Shown here: positions 11,356 through 22,937 of the stretch, piece after piece
How positions within the stretch are numbered: position 1 is the first letter of the stretch
How the letters are laid out: every line of letters starts with the position of its first letter
Source: Brachypterus glaber
Lineage: Eukaryota; Arthropoda; Insecta; Coleoptera; Kateretidae
Assembly (NCBI GenBank): GCA_958510825.1
Contig: OY294047.1
Coordinates: 49,893,365 to 49,957,364 of the forward strand
Direction of reading: 5' to 3'
DNA: 64,000 bases
Position numbers and translations under genes: made by a program
The notes under the pieces: generated by a model
Database searches by the model: none
What the model saw: the letters and a program-made list of their open reading frames with translations, nothing else
What the model was told of the DNA's origin: nothing

Positions 11356-11667
11356 GGGTTGGCATTACAGTTTTCACCATGTTTAAAATTCTAAGAACAA
11401 ATATTATTTTGATATATTTTATAGTCATTTCTTCTCTTTTTCACTGCAAGAAACCAAGCCACAATTTTAACACGTTAAAAAATAACCTAAACACAAGTTT
11501 TTGTAAAAAATTAAACTTTAAATCGACGTTCACATTTATACGGGAAACGTCAAGCGATATGCTTTTGTTTGTTGCCAACCCAAAAGAAAAAAAGTTGAGA
11601 TCTTTTATGGGCCTATAAGAATAGGCAAAAGGCGTGTGATTATGAGCTTATAAGAGTCGCAAAATAC
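11356..11667 (+). repeat. Dispersed ~310-bp repeat, copy 1
   Basis: Matches 43891-44195 in order and orientation: GGCATTACAGTTT.CACCATG, TTTTGATATATTTTATAGTC, CCAAGCCACAATTTTAACA, GTCAAGCGATA, GTTGCCAACCCAAAAGAA, TTATGGGCCTATAAGAA and GCGTGTGATTATGAGCTTAT. The 89-codon frame inside it is not conserved in the other copy. Confidence 0.75.
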
Positions 11668-12785
11668 AAAAAAGGTTCAGGAAGCGTACGTCCTAAACTG
11701 ACACGGAAAAAAGATCTGGTTTTGATATCCAGATCAATAGCTATAGTTAAAACAGGGACAAATATTTTTCTGGTTGCTGAAACCAGAAATCTGCTAAGGG
11801 CAATAAAATAAATTGCTGTGTTTCCCAGATCCTTAAAATCCAAATTTTGTTGCTATCAACCACAACAAGTTATGTTAAAGCAAAATCCAATGCTAAATGT
11901 ACACATTTTGTGAAAAAATGGTTTTCTAAGAACGTTTGTAAATTTTGCAGGTCTATAATTCAGTCTATGGACCAATGCAATGCTCATCGAACAAACTTTG
12001 GACTGAAACTATTTTAAAACTGACCGCATTAAATCTGTATCTATGAAATGTTTGAATAACTGTATCCAAAGTCTCTTTACCAGCGAATGAAATTTCGGTA
12101 TCAGTTTTGGCATTTTAGATGAAAACAAGTCAAGGACTAAAATAAAAGCCAAAAATAAAAATAAACACCATAAAACAGTTTGTTAAATCAAAAGTAGATA
12201 TTCTGTATATCCAAATCGTAAAAACGTATTTATTTGTATATATACATAACAAATTATTATTTTCGATTTATACATCATTAGCAGTCTTAAGTTTACTTAA
12301 AAGTGGTTCTCCATTCCATTCTGTCTCTAGCCAATTATCTCATGTTCTCGAGATATACAAAGAAAAACCGATTTTTACTTTCTTAAAAAGTATTGTGATT
12401 GTATTGTAAAAAAATCGTTTTTTTTTCTTAAATCATCCTATTTTTCCTAAAACGTCGAGAAACATCAAAATATGCATAGAAAAAAATGACGTCTTCTGCT
12501 TGTCTGTCGCTTTGAGCTAGAGACTTAATTTTTTTGTATTTTTATATTATCTTGAACAAGTTCGTATTTACGCAAAATCGGTTGGGGAAGGGAGGTAAAA
12601 GAGGGGCAAATTATTGTTTCAGCCATAACTTTTTTATTATTCAAAATAGAAAAAAAAAATAAGAAAAACCTAAAAGATCAAAAACATACAAAAACAAATA
12701 TTATATTTTTTCCATGGCCCCTTCCCCAAAATGTAAATAATTGTTAACAGCGTTATCCTTGGAAAATAAAATTACAAAAATCAAT
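11668..12785. other. AT-rich intronic DNA, nothing recognised
   Basis: No open frame or repeat is recognised. It contains A-runs and an AAACCGATTTT..AATCGGTT type scatter only. Confidence 0.55.
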
Positions 12786-13720
12786 TATTTTATCCAATAC
12801 ATACATACATATAATAATACAATTACCAGCTTTATTTTAAATAGATAAACTCAATAATAACCCCCGCGTGGCTTTTACTTTATTGAGTGGATAATTATTT
12901 ATTTTTCCACTCAACTGTCACTTGTCAAATTATTTTCTTGTAAATGTCATTAAAATTTTTAATAAAAATAGGAATTCCTAAGCTATTTTTGTCCAATACA
13001 TACATACATATAATAATACAATTACCAGCTTTATTTTAAATATATAAACTCAATAATAACCCCCGCGTGGCTTTTACTTTATTGAGTGGATAATTATTTA
13101 TTTTCCCACTCAACTGTCACTTGTCAAATTATTTTCTTGTAAATGTCATTAAAATTTTTAATAAAAATAGGAATTCCTAAGCTATTTTTGTCCAATACAT
13201 ACATACATATAATAATACAATTACCAGCTTTATTTTAAATATATAAACTCAATAATAACCCCCGCGTGGCTTTTACTTTATTGAGTGGATAATTATTTAT
13301 TTTCCCACTCAACTGTCACTTGTCAAATTATTTTCTTGTAAATGTCATTAAAATTTTTAATAAAAATAGGAATTCCTAAGCTATTTTTGTCCAATACATA
13401 CATACATATAATAATACAATTACCAGCTTTATTTTAAATAGATAAACTCAATAATAACCCCCGCGTGGCTTTTACTTTATTGAGTGGATAATTATTTATT
13501 TTTCCACTCAACTGTCACTTGTCAAATTATTTTCTTGTAAATGTCATTAAAATTTTTAATAAAAATAGGAATTCCTAAGCTATTTATTCGATAAAACATT
13601 GTATGGCACTCATGGGTAAACCGATATTGCCCTCTCGAAAATTAACCTGCTTGGCTGACGCCTCGCAGGATAATTTTCTCATGGGCAATATATTACTTTA
13701 CCCACTATCACCATAAATAA
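12786..13720 (-). mobile_element. Tandem-repeat-bearing element T, copy 1 (four monomers)
   Basis: Four 199-bp monomers start at 12793, 12992, 13191 and 13390, each beginning TCCAATACATACATACAT and containing CCCCCGCGTGGCTTTTACTT and TGTCACTTGTCAAATTATTT. They are nearly identical. A hairpin module (13597-13720) follows, with CATGGGTAAACCGATATTGCC and its complement around AATTAACCTGC. The same hairpin plus one monomer occurs at 28787-29133 and, interrupted, at 57957-58868. The reading direction of the module pair is taken from the other copies. Confidence 0.9.
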
Positions 13721-14107
13721 CTATTATTAATCAATAATTATATATTTTTTTAAGTAAGTACTCTTGTTCATTTGAGACGGCTGGTTTTTATAATTTTGGC
13801 GAAGGCGCACTTTAAGATAGGGCAGTATTTAACTCACCTTCAAAAGTTATTCTTATTTAATTAAAATTCTCTAGGCTTTATGAAAATCGAAAAAAAAACT
13901 AATTTCTATGTAAAAAAAAATAATAAAAACAATAAAATTGTTTTATTAGTCATAAGCCTCAAAGGGTTCTTGCTAAAAGATAAAGCCCAATATTCTTGTT
14001 GTTTGTTTAACAGATTTAGATTTAGAGATAAACAGAAAGTAGGTACAAACTACTGGTATATAATGGCGTGTTAATTTTCGGCATGCAAATATTTTCATAT
14101 CTAATAT

Positions 14108-14922
14108 CACAGGTCGACAAAAAAAAAATATCTTTCCATTTTGTTTAATATATCATTTTCGATGTACTTTTTGATGCTACATACGAATTTGACCTCCATT
14201 TGTTGAATATGGTTCGTGATTCTGAGATAAATGCTACTGATTTTTTGAAAAAAAAAATTAAATATCCATGTTTTCAGCCCTAAAAATTTTGTTTCCAGGA
14301 ACATTATACATGTATAAGATGCAGTTTTTTACGCAGATTTTAAATATTTTGTTTTATTAGATATCTTTATAGGTTTTCGAGAAAAGTTCAAAAAACTTAG
14401 AACTTTAGAAAAACGTTAAACATTTTTTAAATGTCTATTTCTCAGTTATGACTAAAGCCTTTAATTTGTCTTGTAGCTCAATTTGTTCCTGTGAAATCGG
14501 ATTTGAGATTGAAATTTTCTGTCCCGTGATATAAGTGAAAAAACACACCCTTGTTTTTAAAGTTCGAAAACACGCTTTTTTGGTGACCAGGCTATTAGAA
14601 ATAAAATTCTTATTTTAACATTTAACATAACGTTATGTTATAACATATCAGAAAAACTGGATAATAAACAATTTTAGGAACAGAAAAAAATAATTTATCT
14701 TGTTTTAAAGATATTCCAATTTTCTGTTTTACTTTTTTTAACAGAAATTACCTACCTATAATGTTCCTGGAAAAAAAATTAGGGCTGAAAACAAAGATAT
14801 TAAACTTTTTTTTTTTAAGTAGTAGCATTTATCTCAGGATCCCGAACTAAATTCAACAAATGGAGGTCAAATTCTAGTTCAGCATTTAAAAAGGAAAGAT
14901 ATGTTCTTTTTGTCGACCAGTG
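14108..14922. mobile_element. Fold-back MITE, GGTCGACAAAAA family
   Basis: Ends CACAGGTCGACAAAAA and TTTTTGTCGACCAGTG start inverted arms of about 180 bp (14108-14310 and 14758-14922), sharing AAATGGAGGTCAAATT, ATAAATGCTACT and TTCCAGGAACATTATA in inverted order. TA follows the right end. No open frame. Confidence 0.75.
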
Positions 14923-15375
14923 TATTCACTCTCAACACTTCTCTTAGATAAATATGCAAACAGGGAAGTTTGTGTTGTTTCCCATAGCCTAAGTAATTTA
15001 TAACTTCACTCCCAATTTACATTTCTACCTGATAAGGTCATTAAAATAATATTAGTTTTACCGAGTTTTACTTACAAATTGGAAATACAGTATTTTTGTA
15101 TTAAATATGTATGAACAGAATTAAACAGCACCTTTATATTTTTTGTTACAGCTCTGTATTGACTATTTTTTATAGAAACCTTTAATCTTTAGGCCTCAAA
15201 AAAATTAAATCCGGAAAAACGATTCTTTTTACAAAAAGTGGCTGAGCATTTTTATTAAAATTCTGAAAAATACGGTGGTAATTTACTCACCCCAATGAAC
15301 AACTTGGGGGGGGGTTAAGACCTTTAAAATAAAAAAAAATTCAAAACTTTGGGCACCCTAATGTTACTCTACTTA

Positions 15376-15561
<186 letters not shown>

Positions 15562-15762
15562 TTAAGGCGGAAATTTAATTTAGTGAAAATTGGACAAAGA
15601 CATAAGGTTATATTTTATTTTATACAGATGAAACTTTATTTTAACGATCAAATTATTTACTTGTGAGGCGGAATACGTATCACTTAAAAAGTGGAAGCCA
15701 ACCTACACCACGTCGTCTACGCTCTACAATCTAAATTTGTCCGTAAATCTTTCAGTAGTATT

Positions 15763-16079
15763 AACTGTAATAATTAAAGCAAATTCACCATGTCAGAATG
15801 TGAATTTACAATATTTATTAAATTAACCTCAATATTGTAGGTACAATAATTTTGCATTAAAATTCATGCATGTGGTCCAAAAACCCGACACTTTTACAAT
15901 ATTGGTTGAAAATTACCATAATTATAGCTTACATTCTACAAAAGATAGCAGTAAAATTACCAAAATACAAATTCATATTTTTACAGATAACAGTACTGAT
16001 TTAAATTTACCACTTTCTTTGCTGGTAACATATGACCTACTTTATTTTCTGTGAAATTACCATATTTTCATTTACAGTG
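15763..16079. mobile_element. Possible self-similar MITE ending TTTACAGTG
   Basis: The right end CATTTACAGTG-TA matches the left end style of the element at 1378. The interior is made of repeated AAAATTACCA and TTTACAATATT motifs in both orientations. The left boundary is weakly supported. Confidence 0.4.
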
Positions 16080-16620
16080 TATATTAGTGTTTTACTAATT
16101 TGGGGTAGCTAAATCCGAATCTGTTTGTCTTTATCACTCTGAGATTTAACTTAAAAACAATCCGTGAAGATATGTAATGCTACGCATTCCATTATACAGG
16201 GTTATTCACGGAAGTGGCCTATTAAACGTTTATGGAGAACCAATAACTTTAAAAGTCTGCTAATTTGCACTTTGGGGTTTTCGAATATGGCCTATCGATT
16301 AAAAATATTTTCATGCTTGTGCCACTTCCGGTTGTACCGGAAGTGGCACTTAACTTTGAGTTTTTAAATGGAACACCTCATATATTTTTTAATTTTTAAA
16401 ATTTGCATTAAATTTGCTTTATTTTGATGTATAATACTTCATGTCTATCTTTAGTAGTTTTTGTGTTATTCAAGTTTTTAGCGAAAAATAAGTAAATTCA
16501 AGCACCCCTAAAAACAATAATTTCTCCTTGATTTTTTCAATTGGAGAAAAGATGTTTTGTGTTTTGCTCAATGATGCTTAAACGAATTATCCTATGCTAA
16601 AATGGAACCCAAAAATTATA

Positions 16621-17754
16621 CAGGGTGTCTGAAAAAGCAGGTCAAATCTAACAAATTTAATATAGCCATAACTCATTTTTTTTAAATGGCACCCTACATT
16701 TTTTTTTATTTGGTTAAATAGAGAATTCAATTTTCTTTAAAATAAGTATAGGATACCCTATACCTAACTTTAACCGTTTTTGAGCTATTTGCAAATTATT
16801 GTGAAACAGCCGTATTTCTGTTAAAATTTGTTATATTTTATAAAATAGGCCAGAAAAATTAATCGATTTTTATTTATTTACCTCAAAGATCATTATATTT
16901 ACCTTAAAACTGGATTTTCATGCGCCCAGTAGTGTACATTTCTTCTGTTAAAAATACCCTGTTGAGAAAATTTAGCCTCGTCCGTCCAAATTATTCTTTT
17001 TAAAAAGTTTGGTTTTTCTTGAATATTTATCAAAAGATTTTCACAAAAGTCCACTCTATTTTGAAAATCATTAGGTTTTAAGGCCTGTATTTTTTGTTTT
17101 TTGTAATCGTGCATCTTGTGGTTTTTTAAAATTCTTTGGATGCTTGAATAGGAAATTCCCAAGTCGTAACTAGCTGCAGGAATTGAGGCATGTGGATATG
17201 CATAAAAGTAACCCAAAACATTGACTTCGTTATTTTCGTTGTTTGTAATTGGTTTCGTAAGAGATTTCACTGCATTTTCTTTTCCAAATTGCGAAAAATT
17301 TTTATGTATTCTTCTAAATTTTTTACATGACATTCTTGGTAAATCAGGATATTTTGTATTAAAGTTTCTGCAGGTTCTACTAATTATTTTATCATTTTCA
17401 CCAAAAATAGCAAATAAATCCAAAATAACAGGGTAAGAATAAGCCTCTGCCATTATTTTACACTAATTTATCACGATAAGAACGATAACATTTAGGTTAA
17501 AAGAAATAAAAACACAATACAATTTTAAAAATTTACGTAATTGCAGAAATACTGCAAAATACTTCTTTTTCACATTAATTTGCAAATAGCTCGAAAACGG
17601 TTAAAGTTAGGTATAGGGTATCCTATACTTATTTTAAAGAAAATTGAATTCTCTATTTAAACAAATACAAAAAAATGTAGGGTGTCATTTAAAAAAAAAA
17701 GAGTTATGGCTATTTTAATTTTGTTAAGTTTGACCTGCTTTTTCAGACACCCTG
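16621..17754 (-). mobile_element. Inner Tc1/mariner-like element inserted at palindrome centre
   Basis: Flanked by TA (16619-16620 and 17755-17756). Inverted termini of about 185 bp start CAGGGTGTCTGAAAAAGCAG and include ATAGGATACCCTATACCTAA and AACCGTTTTTGAGC. Between them lies a broken transposase gene on the minus strand. Length is 1,134 bp, short for an autonomous element because the 3' half of the gene is missing. Confidence 0.85.
16899..17453 (-). pseudogene. Truncated Tc1/mariner-superfamily transposase (N-terminal half)
   Basis: The frame has 184 codons. Residues 1-60 (ILDLFAIFGENDKIISRTCR onwards, with NFNTKYPDLPRMSCKKFRR) resemble the helix-turn-helix domain found at the start of many insect mariner-like transposases. 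Residues 100-150 form a second helix-turn-helix (SIPAASYDLGISYSSIQRIL). The segment IIWTDEAKFSQQG holds the first Asp of the DDE/D triad, and NVHYWAHENP follows as in the family. The normal enzyme continues for about 150 more residues with the second and third acidic residues. Here the frame stops after PVLR. The stop overlaps AAGGTAAAT, which resembles a 5' splice site, but no continuation is found before the inverted repeat. The product cannot be a complete catalytic enzyme. Confidence 0.85.
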
Positions 17755-18225
17755 TATAAATTTTGGATTCCATTTTAGCTTAGAATGATTCGCTTAACCA
17801 TCATTGAGCAAAATACAAAACAACTTTTCTTCAATTTAAAAAATCAAGGAGAAATTATTGTTTTTAGGGGTGCTTGAATTTGCTTATTTTTCGCTAAAAA
17901 CTTGAATAACTCAAAAACTACTGGAGATGGACATAACGTGTTATACATTAAAATAAAGCAAATTTTATGCAAATTTAAAAAATTAAAAAATATATGGGGT
18001 GTTCCATTTAAAAAATTAAAGTTGAGTGCCACTTCCGGTACAACCGGAAGTGGCACAAGCATGAAAACATTTTTAATCGATTGCCCATATTCAAAAACCC
18101 CAAAGTGCAAATTAGCAGACTTTCAAAGTTATTGGTTCTCCATAAACGTTTAATAGGCCACTTCCGTGAATAACCCTGTATAGTATTCACAGTAAATAGT
18201 ATATTGCATTTCCCAAATACTTTTT

Positions 18226-18540
18226 CGGAATTTTCTTTCAGCATTTTTCTATTTTTTTAAAAGTTTAACCCCCCGTAACATTTTTATTTTTGGGGCGATT
18301 ACTTTCAAACACAATCTTCCCTTCATAGAACTTGATTTTTCCTGAAAATTTCAATACGATCGGATTATTTGTTCTTGAGTTATCGTGTCTACAAAAATGG
18401 TGACATCAGACGGACAGACGGACATTTGAAAAAAAAGTTGCCCTTTTTTTCATGAAACAAATTTATATCCAAGATTTTTTTGTCTAGGACGATTTTTGAT
18501 TTTTTTTGAAAATTTAAAACTACCGTATAATATTATTCTA
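18226..18540 (+). repeat. Dispersed repeat with GACGGACAGAC motif, copy 2
   Basis: Matches the order of elements described for 5355-5689: GTTTAACCCCCCGTAAC, TTTTTCCTGAAAATTTC, GTTCTTGAGTTATCGTG, CATCAGACGGACAGACGG, TTTATATCCAAGA, and an ACTACCGTATAATA..TTCTAG end. The sequence after the end differs between copies, so TTCTAG is close to a true terminus. Confidence 0.7.
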
Positions 18541-18954
18541 GCGCTGTAGCGCTGGCGCTGTGGATAATATAAAAATGTTAAGTAAGCTACTGGAACTACT
18601 GGAATACTGCTTATAAATAAGAAAGTATGTAGAGTGTGAAATTTTTATGAATATGTAGGAACTAGCTAGGAATAGGGCTACATCTAATAAGTCTTTGGTT
18701 AGATAACTTGATAATGATGACGATGATGAAGGTGAGTAAACTTTAGATAATCTTGTACAAACTATCTGGTACATAATTTAACTCGCACCTTGCCAAACTC
18801 GTATCATGAATAGAAATAATACCTATTTCATAAACTCATTCACGGGAGTTGGCATCGTTAATATAAATGGGATAACTTCCTACATTGTCTCCCACATTTT
18901 AGTGTGGGTTTAAACTTTTTACTTTGTCCAGAAACGACTCCAAGTTGTCGATAT

Positions 18955-19396
18955 AAAATAATGTAAATCGTACTTCAATATTATCTGGATTCAAATCGAA
19001 GTCCGTTAAAGTTTAATATACACGGTGTATTTGAAATAGGTATCAAAATTTTAAGAGGTGATCCTACATCATAAAATATGACAAAAAAATCCTATAAACA
19101 TATATATACAAATAAGTCGTAAGGGAGCTAAGCCTGTTTGAAAGTAGCTAAAAAAATGTGGATTTTATTTAATAGCTCGGGAACCCTTTGAGATATAGCA
19201 ACGAGTCACTTTTAAAGAGGCTTAGCTCCCTTACGATGCATTTTTGGACATATGTTTATAGAAAATTTTTGTCATATATTATAATGTAGAATCACCTCTT
19301 AAAATTTCGAAACGTATTTCAAATACACCGTGTATATTAAACTTTAAAACACTTCGATTAAAATTAATGTAGAAGTACCTACGATTTACATTATTT
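18955..19396. mobile_element. Outer palindrome around the CACGGTGTATTTGAAAT MITE
   Basis: The left arm 18955-19020 and right arm 19332-19396 are complementary with indels: AATAATGTAAATCGTA, ATCGAAGT and AAAGTTTAATATA on the left match in inverted order on the right. The inner element occupies the TA at the centre. Another copy of the tip, TTTCAAATACAACGTG, lies just outside the right arm near 19409. Confidence 0.65.
19021..19331. mobile_element. MITE, CACGGTGTATTTGAAAT family
   Basis: TA flanks at 19019-19020 and 19332-19333. Inverted termini CACGGTGTATTTGAAAT lead into AAGAGGTGAT.CTACAT and a second inverted pair CGTAAGGGAGCTAAGCC. The element is 311 bp and non-coding. The AAGAGGTGATTCTACATC part also occurs in the fold-back at 50548-51269. 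Confidence 0.8.
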
Positions 19397-19807
19397 TTGG
19401 ACCCTATTTCAAATACAACGTGTATAAAACAGTTATTTAAAAATATACAACTACAATGGCTGAAGGGCGGTAAAGTGCTGACAAATGATCATCTCTTTTC
19501 GACTTTGGTCCGACATCTGGTGGCCGAGCGGCAAAATTATTGCAAATCATAATCAATATTAAATATCAATATAAAATTTTTATATCAGCCCAGCCTTGGG
19601 CCATCGTTGGTATCTGATTAATAACTAGTATGTCACCGTCTGAATTGCAACCAAAAAATCGGGACCTTTTCTGTTAGCAGCACACAATAACGGTGTTAAA
19701 TTATACTATCCACTGATGTTTGATGTTCACAGTTGCGGTCAATACAACACGGATCAAATTAGCAAAAGAGACAATATTATTATATCGTTATAAATAGCTT
19801 CGGTATA

Positions 19808-20000
19808 CAGTGCGTGTCTATAGTCCGCCCCTTTAGCTTTTGAACGACTTAAACATTTAAAAAACATTAACCAAATACTTTTTTGAATATGTGTCATATC
19901 GTTAGAGGCCACAGTGGAAAAAGGCCCTAAGGGGGTATATATTGCCAGTTTATAGAATCACTATTAATTTTTAAAGTGTTCAATAATTATATTTTTTCTT
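19808..20000 (+). mobile_element. Partial CAGTGCG-family terminus
   Basis: TATA then CAGTGCGTGTCTATAGTCCG, CCCCTTTAGCTTTTGAACG matches the end of the 42812-43263 type of fold-back element. No partner terminus is found, so this is a truncated end. The right limit is approximate. Confidence 0.5.
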
Positions 20001-20049
20001 TTAATCCAATACTTGATCGAATTATAAATAACTTAAAAACAGTTTTACT

Positions 20050-20320
20050 TTTATTCGACTGATGCATCCGATACAACAGCTTCTGGCACGCTATCTCAAA
20101 TGCAAATCTTTAAATTTTTAAAGAAAATTATATTCTTTAAGTATACGAAGCCGATTAAAAAAAAAGAACAGCTTCTGGCATGCTAACTCAAAAGCAAAAT
20201 TATATTGTTTAAGTAAACAAAGCCTATTAAAAAAAAAGATCAAAAAAAAAAAGAATAAAGGTTATTTTTAAATAAGTCAGCGAAAGTATAAAACGAGAGA
20301 AAAAGGGTATTTCTTGACAA
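20050..20320 (+). repeat. Duplicated segment, copy 1
   Basis: TTTATTCGACTGATGCATCC through ACGAGAGAAAAAGGGTATTT recurs at 21679-21915. The segment itself holds two diverged halves, each with ACAGCTTCTGGCA.GCTA and CTCAAA.GCAAA. Confidence 0.85.
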
Positions 20321-20623
20321 ACTACATATTTTGTGTAATTTGACCAACTTCGTTCCTCTTACATGATCCCCAATGGGGATTTCCCATAGTTATAATGAGC
20401 ACACTAAATGGGACATCCCGTATACTACAGGGAGCTAGCTATTCAAAGCTAAATTTTCTTCAAAACCTACATCATAATATTTAAACTCCAAAAGGGGTAA
20501 ATTAATATATTCCTTTTAGACTTTCGGTTAATTAAATTTAAAATGTTAGGTTGTCAGCTAAAGCTGTCACAAATAACCAAATAATATTAAGGTGTTAGTG
20601 AGGGTATTTAAATGAATAGGAAA

Positions 20624-20913
20624 TCTGTGGCTTGGTTCTAAAAGGGCCAATGACACTATTTCTTTATTATGAATTTTATCGCCGAACTATATTTTCTCAG
20701 ATCTATATAACCTAAAAAGGCCAATATCAGTGCTTGTAAGATAAATGTAGATTTTAAGCGACAAAGGCCGATGTGTGTTTTCAATAAATATTTCTGTTAA
20801 AGTGCTAAAACGGCCAATGTTTGACTTTTTGTGTATTGGTTTGGACTTTTTACTACTAATAGTGTATTGGTTCAAAATTTTTGACATTGGCCCTTTTAAA
20901 ACCAAGCCACAGA
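20624..20913. mobile_element. MITE with TCTGTGGCTTGGTT termini
   Basis: Inverted ends of about 29 bp: TCTGTGGCTTGGTTCTAAAA with GGGCCAATG, and the complement at the right. The interior repeats AAAGGCCAATA, AAAGGCCGATG and ACGGCCAATG, so it is built from variants of its own terminal motif. The open frames here are not conserved. Confidence 0.75.
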
Positions 20914-21002
20914 GTTGTATTATTTTGTCATGGTACACAGATTCGTGGTTAAAATAGTACACTCAAAAAAATAAGGTGGCAGGTGACAGTAGGAAACGAC
21001 CC

Positions 21003-21165
21003 TGTTTGATTCATTTCTTTATTTATTTATTCATATTTTTATTTATTTACATATTTATTTAATAAATTCATATTTATTTATTTATTTATTTATCTATTTA
21101 TTTTTTACTTATTCATTTATTTGTTTAATAAATTATTACTTATTATCTTATATCTATTTATACCT
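21003..21165 (+). repeat. (TTTA)n low-complexity tract
   Basis: Imperfect TTTA/TTCA tetramers over about 120 bp, then AT-rich degenerate sequence. Confidence 0.9.
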
Positions 21166-21509
21166 ATTAAAATACGGTGATATTGCATTTTTAAGCCAAA
21201 TTTAAACATATTATAAAAATATATTCCATTCTAATATCTACTATATTATTTAGACCATACCATTTTTATGAACAGGTCCACCTAACAATGATAAATTTAC
21301 ATATCCATATAGTTACAATTATTGTATTATACCCTGATTCAAAACTCATTTGAAATCCAGAATTAAACAGTAATAGGGGTCGGTTTACGGAGGAAAAAAA
21401 TATAACTTTGAATTTGTATCAGGATTATTGGCTTTTTTCTTCCAAATAATTACCGAGGGTTGATATAATATAACTCTGAATTAATATAACTCGAAATTTG
21501 TATCAGTCC

Positions 21510-21514
<5 letters not shown>

Positions 21515-21560
<46 letters not shown>
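21515..21560 (+). repeat. (CT)n microsatellite
   Basis: Twenty-three uninterrupted CT units. Confidence 0.98.
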
Positions 21561-21564
<4 letters not shown>

Positions 21565-21634
21565 AAATCTTCTTTTTCACTCTTTTCCACTCTTCTTTCT
21601 TCAGTTCTAATTCTTAAGATAAAAATATAAGTTA

Positions 21635-21965
21635 CAAGGGACCCTCTGAGCTAATAAGGTACTTTTTTGTTTAAAATCTTTATTCGACTGATGCATCCGA
21701 TACAACAGCTTCTGGCACGCTATCTCAAATGCAAATCTTTAAATTTTTAAAGAAAAAGCCGATTAAAAAAAAAAAACAGCTTCTGGCATGCTAACTCAAA
21801 AGCAAAATTATTTTTGTTTAAGTGAACAAAGCCTCTTAAAAAAAAAGAACAAAAAAAAGAGTATAGATTATTACAACGAAAGTATAAAACGAGAGAAAAA
21901 GGGTATTTCTTGACCCTCTGAGCTAATAAGGTACTTTTTTGTTTAAAATCTTTATTTTGTGATTT
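21635..21965 (+). repeat. Duplicated segment, copy 2, with 45-bp flanking duplication
   Basis: Copy 2 of the 20050 segment (21679-21915) is bracketed by GACCCTCTGAGCTAATAAGG...AAAATCTTTATT both before and after (about 21638-21685 and 21912-21958). Compared with copy 1 it lacks about 20 bp in the first half and about 15 bp near its end. Confidence 0.8.
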
Positions 21966-22937
21966 CTCGTCAAAATAAACTTTCTTGGCCAGATTTCTAT
22001 TCTATAGCGCTTTAGAAATTCCATGTTTTGTCAACATAGTCCTAAAAAATGTTCAGAATATATTATACTAAATTTAAATTAAAAGTTATTAATTTTTTCA
22101 ATGTTTAATACTGTTTTTTTTATAGAATAAAGTTAATTTCAGCAAAAAAAAAACTGTCAGTCGCTCTTAGGCAAAGATTACGGTAAAAGGAGTGAGTTTA
22201 GAGGCAACAACTGTTATTTCATTTTATAATTTCATATCGGTATCTTTTTTTTAAACTGTTGTTTCTCAAAACTATGTAATAGGTAGGATAGATAGAGAGG
22301 ATTTCGAGAATCTGGTAGCTTGTTGAGTAGTATTATTTCTATAATCGCAGTATTTTGTCTTCGTATAACCGACCCCTAATAGGAATTATAATGATATAGG
22401 CAATTTATTTTCGATTCATAATCGAATATTATTAGTTATTTTCCTACATTTGGCTTCTAGGCGTGTTTTAACAGTACGAATTAAATTTTATGTCACTTAA
22501 ATACAGGGCTGGCTTTTCACTTAATGTCCATTTCTTTATGATATTGATAAAATTGACCTGAGGATTTCGGTTAAAAAAATTTACATGTTTTATAAATTTT
22601 ATTCCATACTTAAAACTTTAATTTTTTCATATTTTCTATGGGGTTGGGGGGGGGTCAAATTATTTCGATGGTACTCTCAGAAAGCTACCTAACCCTTAAT
22701 TTGGCAAACACTCTTTGGGACGAAGTATATAAAATATCTTTCAAGGGGAAATTTAGATAAATACATACAAATGTAAATCACTTATGAAAAAAAATATTTA
22801 AAAAAAGTCACGTGACTTAATACTGACATGTATCATGACTGACATTGTCAAATATATTTTTTTTGCCAAATAATTAATTAATACCCAGTATTAATGTTAG
22901 TTTACACTTAACATTTTAATCAATAAAAATTACGTTT
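21966..22937. other. AT-rich intronic DNA, nothing recognised
   Basis: No repeat, frame or structure beyond homopolymer runs and a G-run near 22643. Confidence 0.55.

Larger units (their letters stand above)
16197..18178. mobile_element. Outer fold-back element with TA duplication
   Basis: TA flanks at 16195-16196 and 18179-18180. The ends are CAGGGTTATTCACGGAAGTG and its complement. The outer arms (16197-16620 and 17755-18178) are complementary throughout, including the internal hairpin CCACTTCCGGTTGTACCGG. The arms meet at a TA that is occupied by a second complete element (16621-17754). If that element is removed, the outer element is a near-perfect palindrome with no loop. Confidence 0.85.

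Noticed and set aside
12793..13586. CRISPR-like array
   Set aside because: The repeats are 199 bp with no spacers, and the same monomer occurs singly in other element copies; the genome is an insect's.
18520..18540. Helitron end at the shared TTCTAG of the GACGGACAGAC repeats
   Set aside because: CTAG fits CTRR, but no hairpin lies about 10 bases upstream and the next base is not consistently T.
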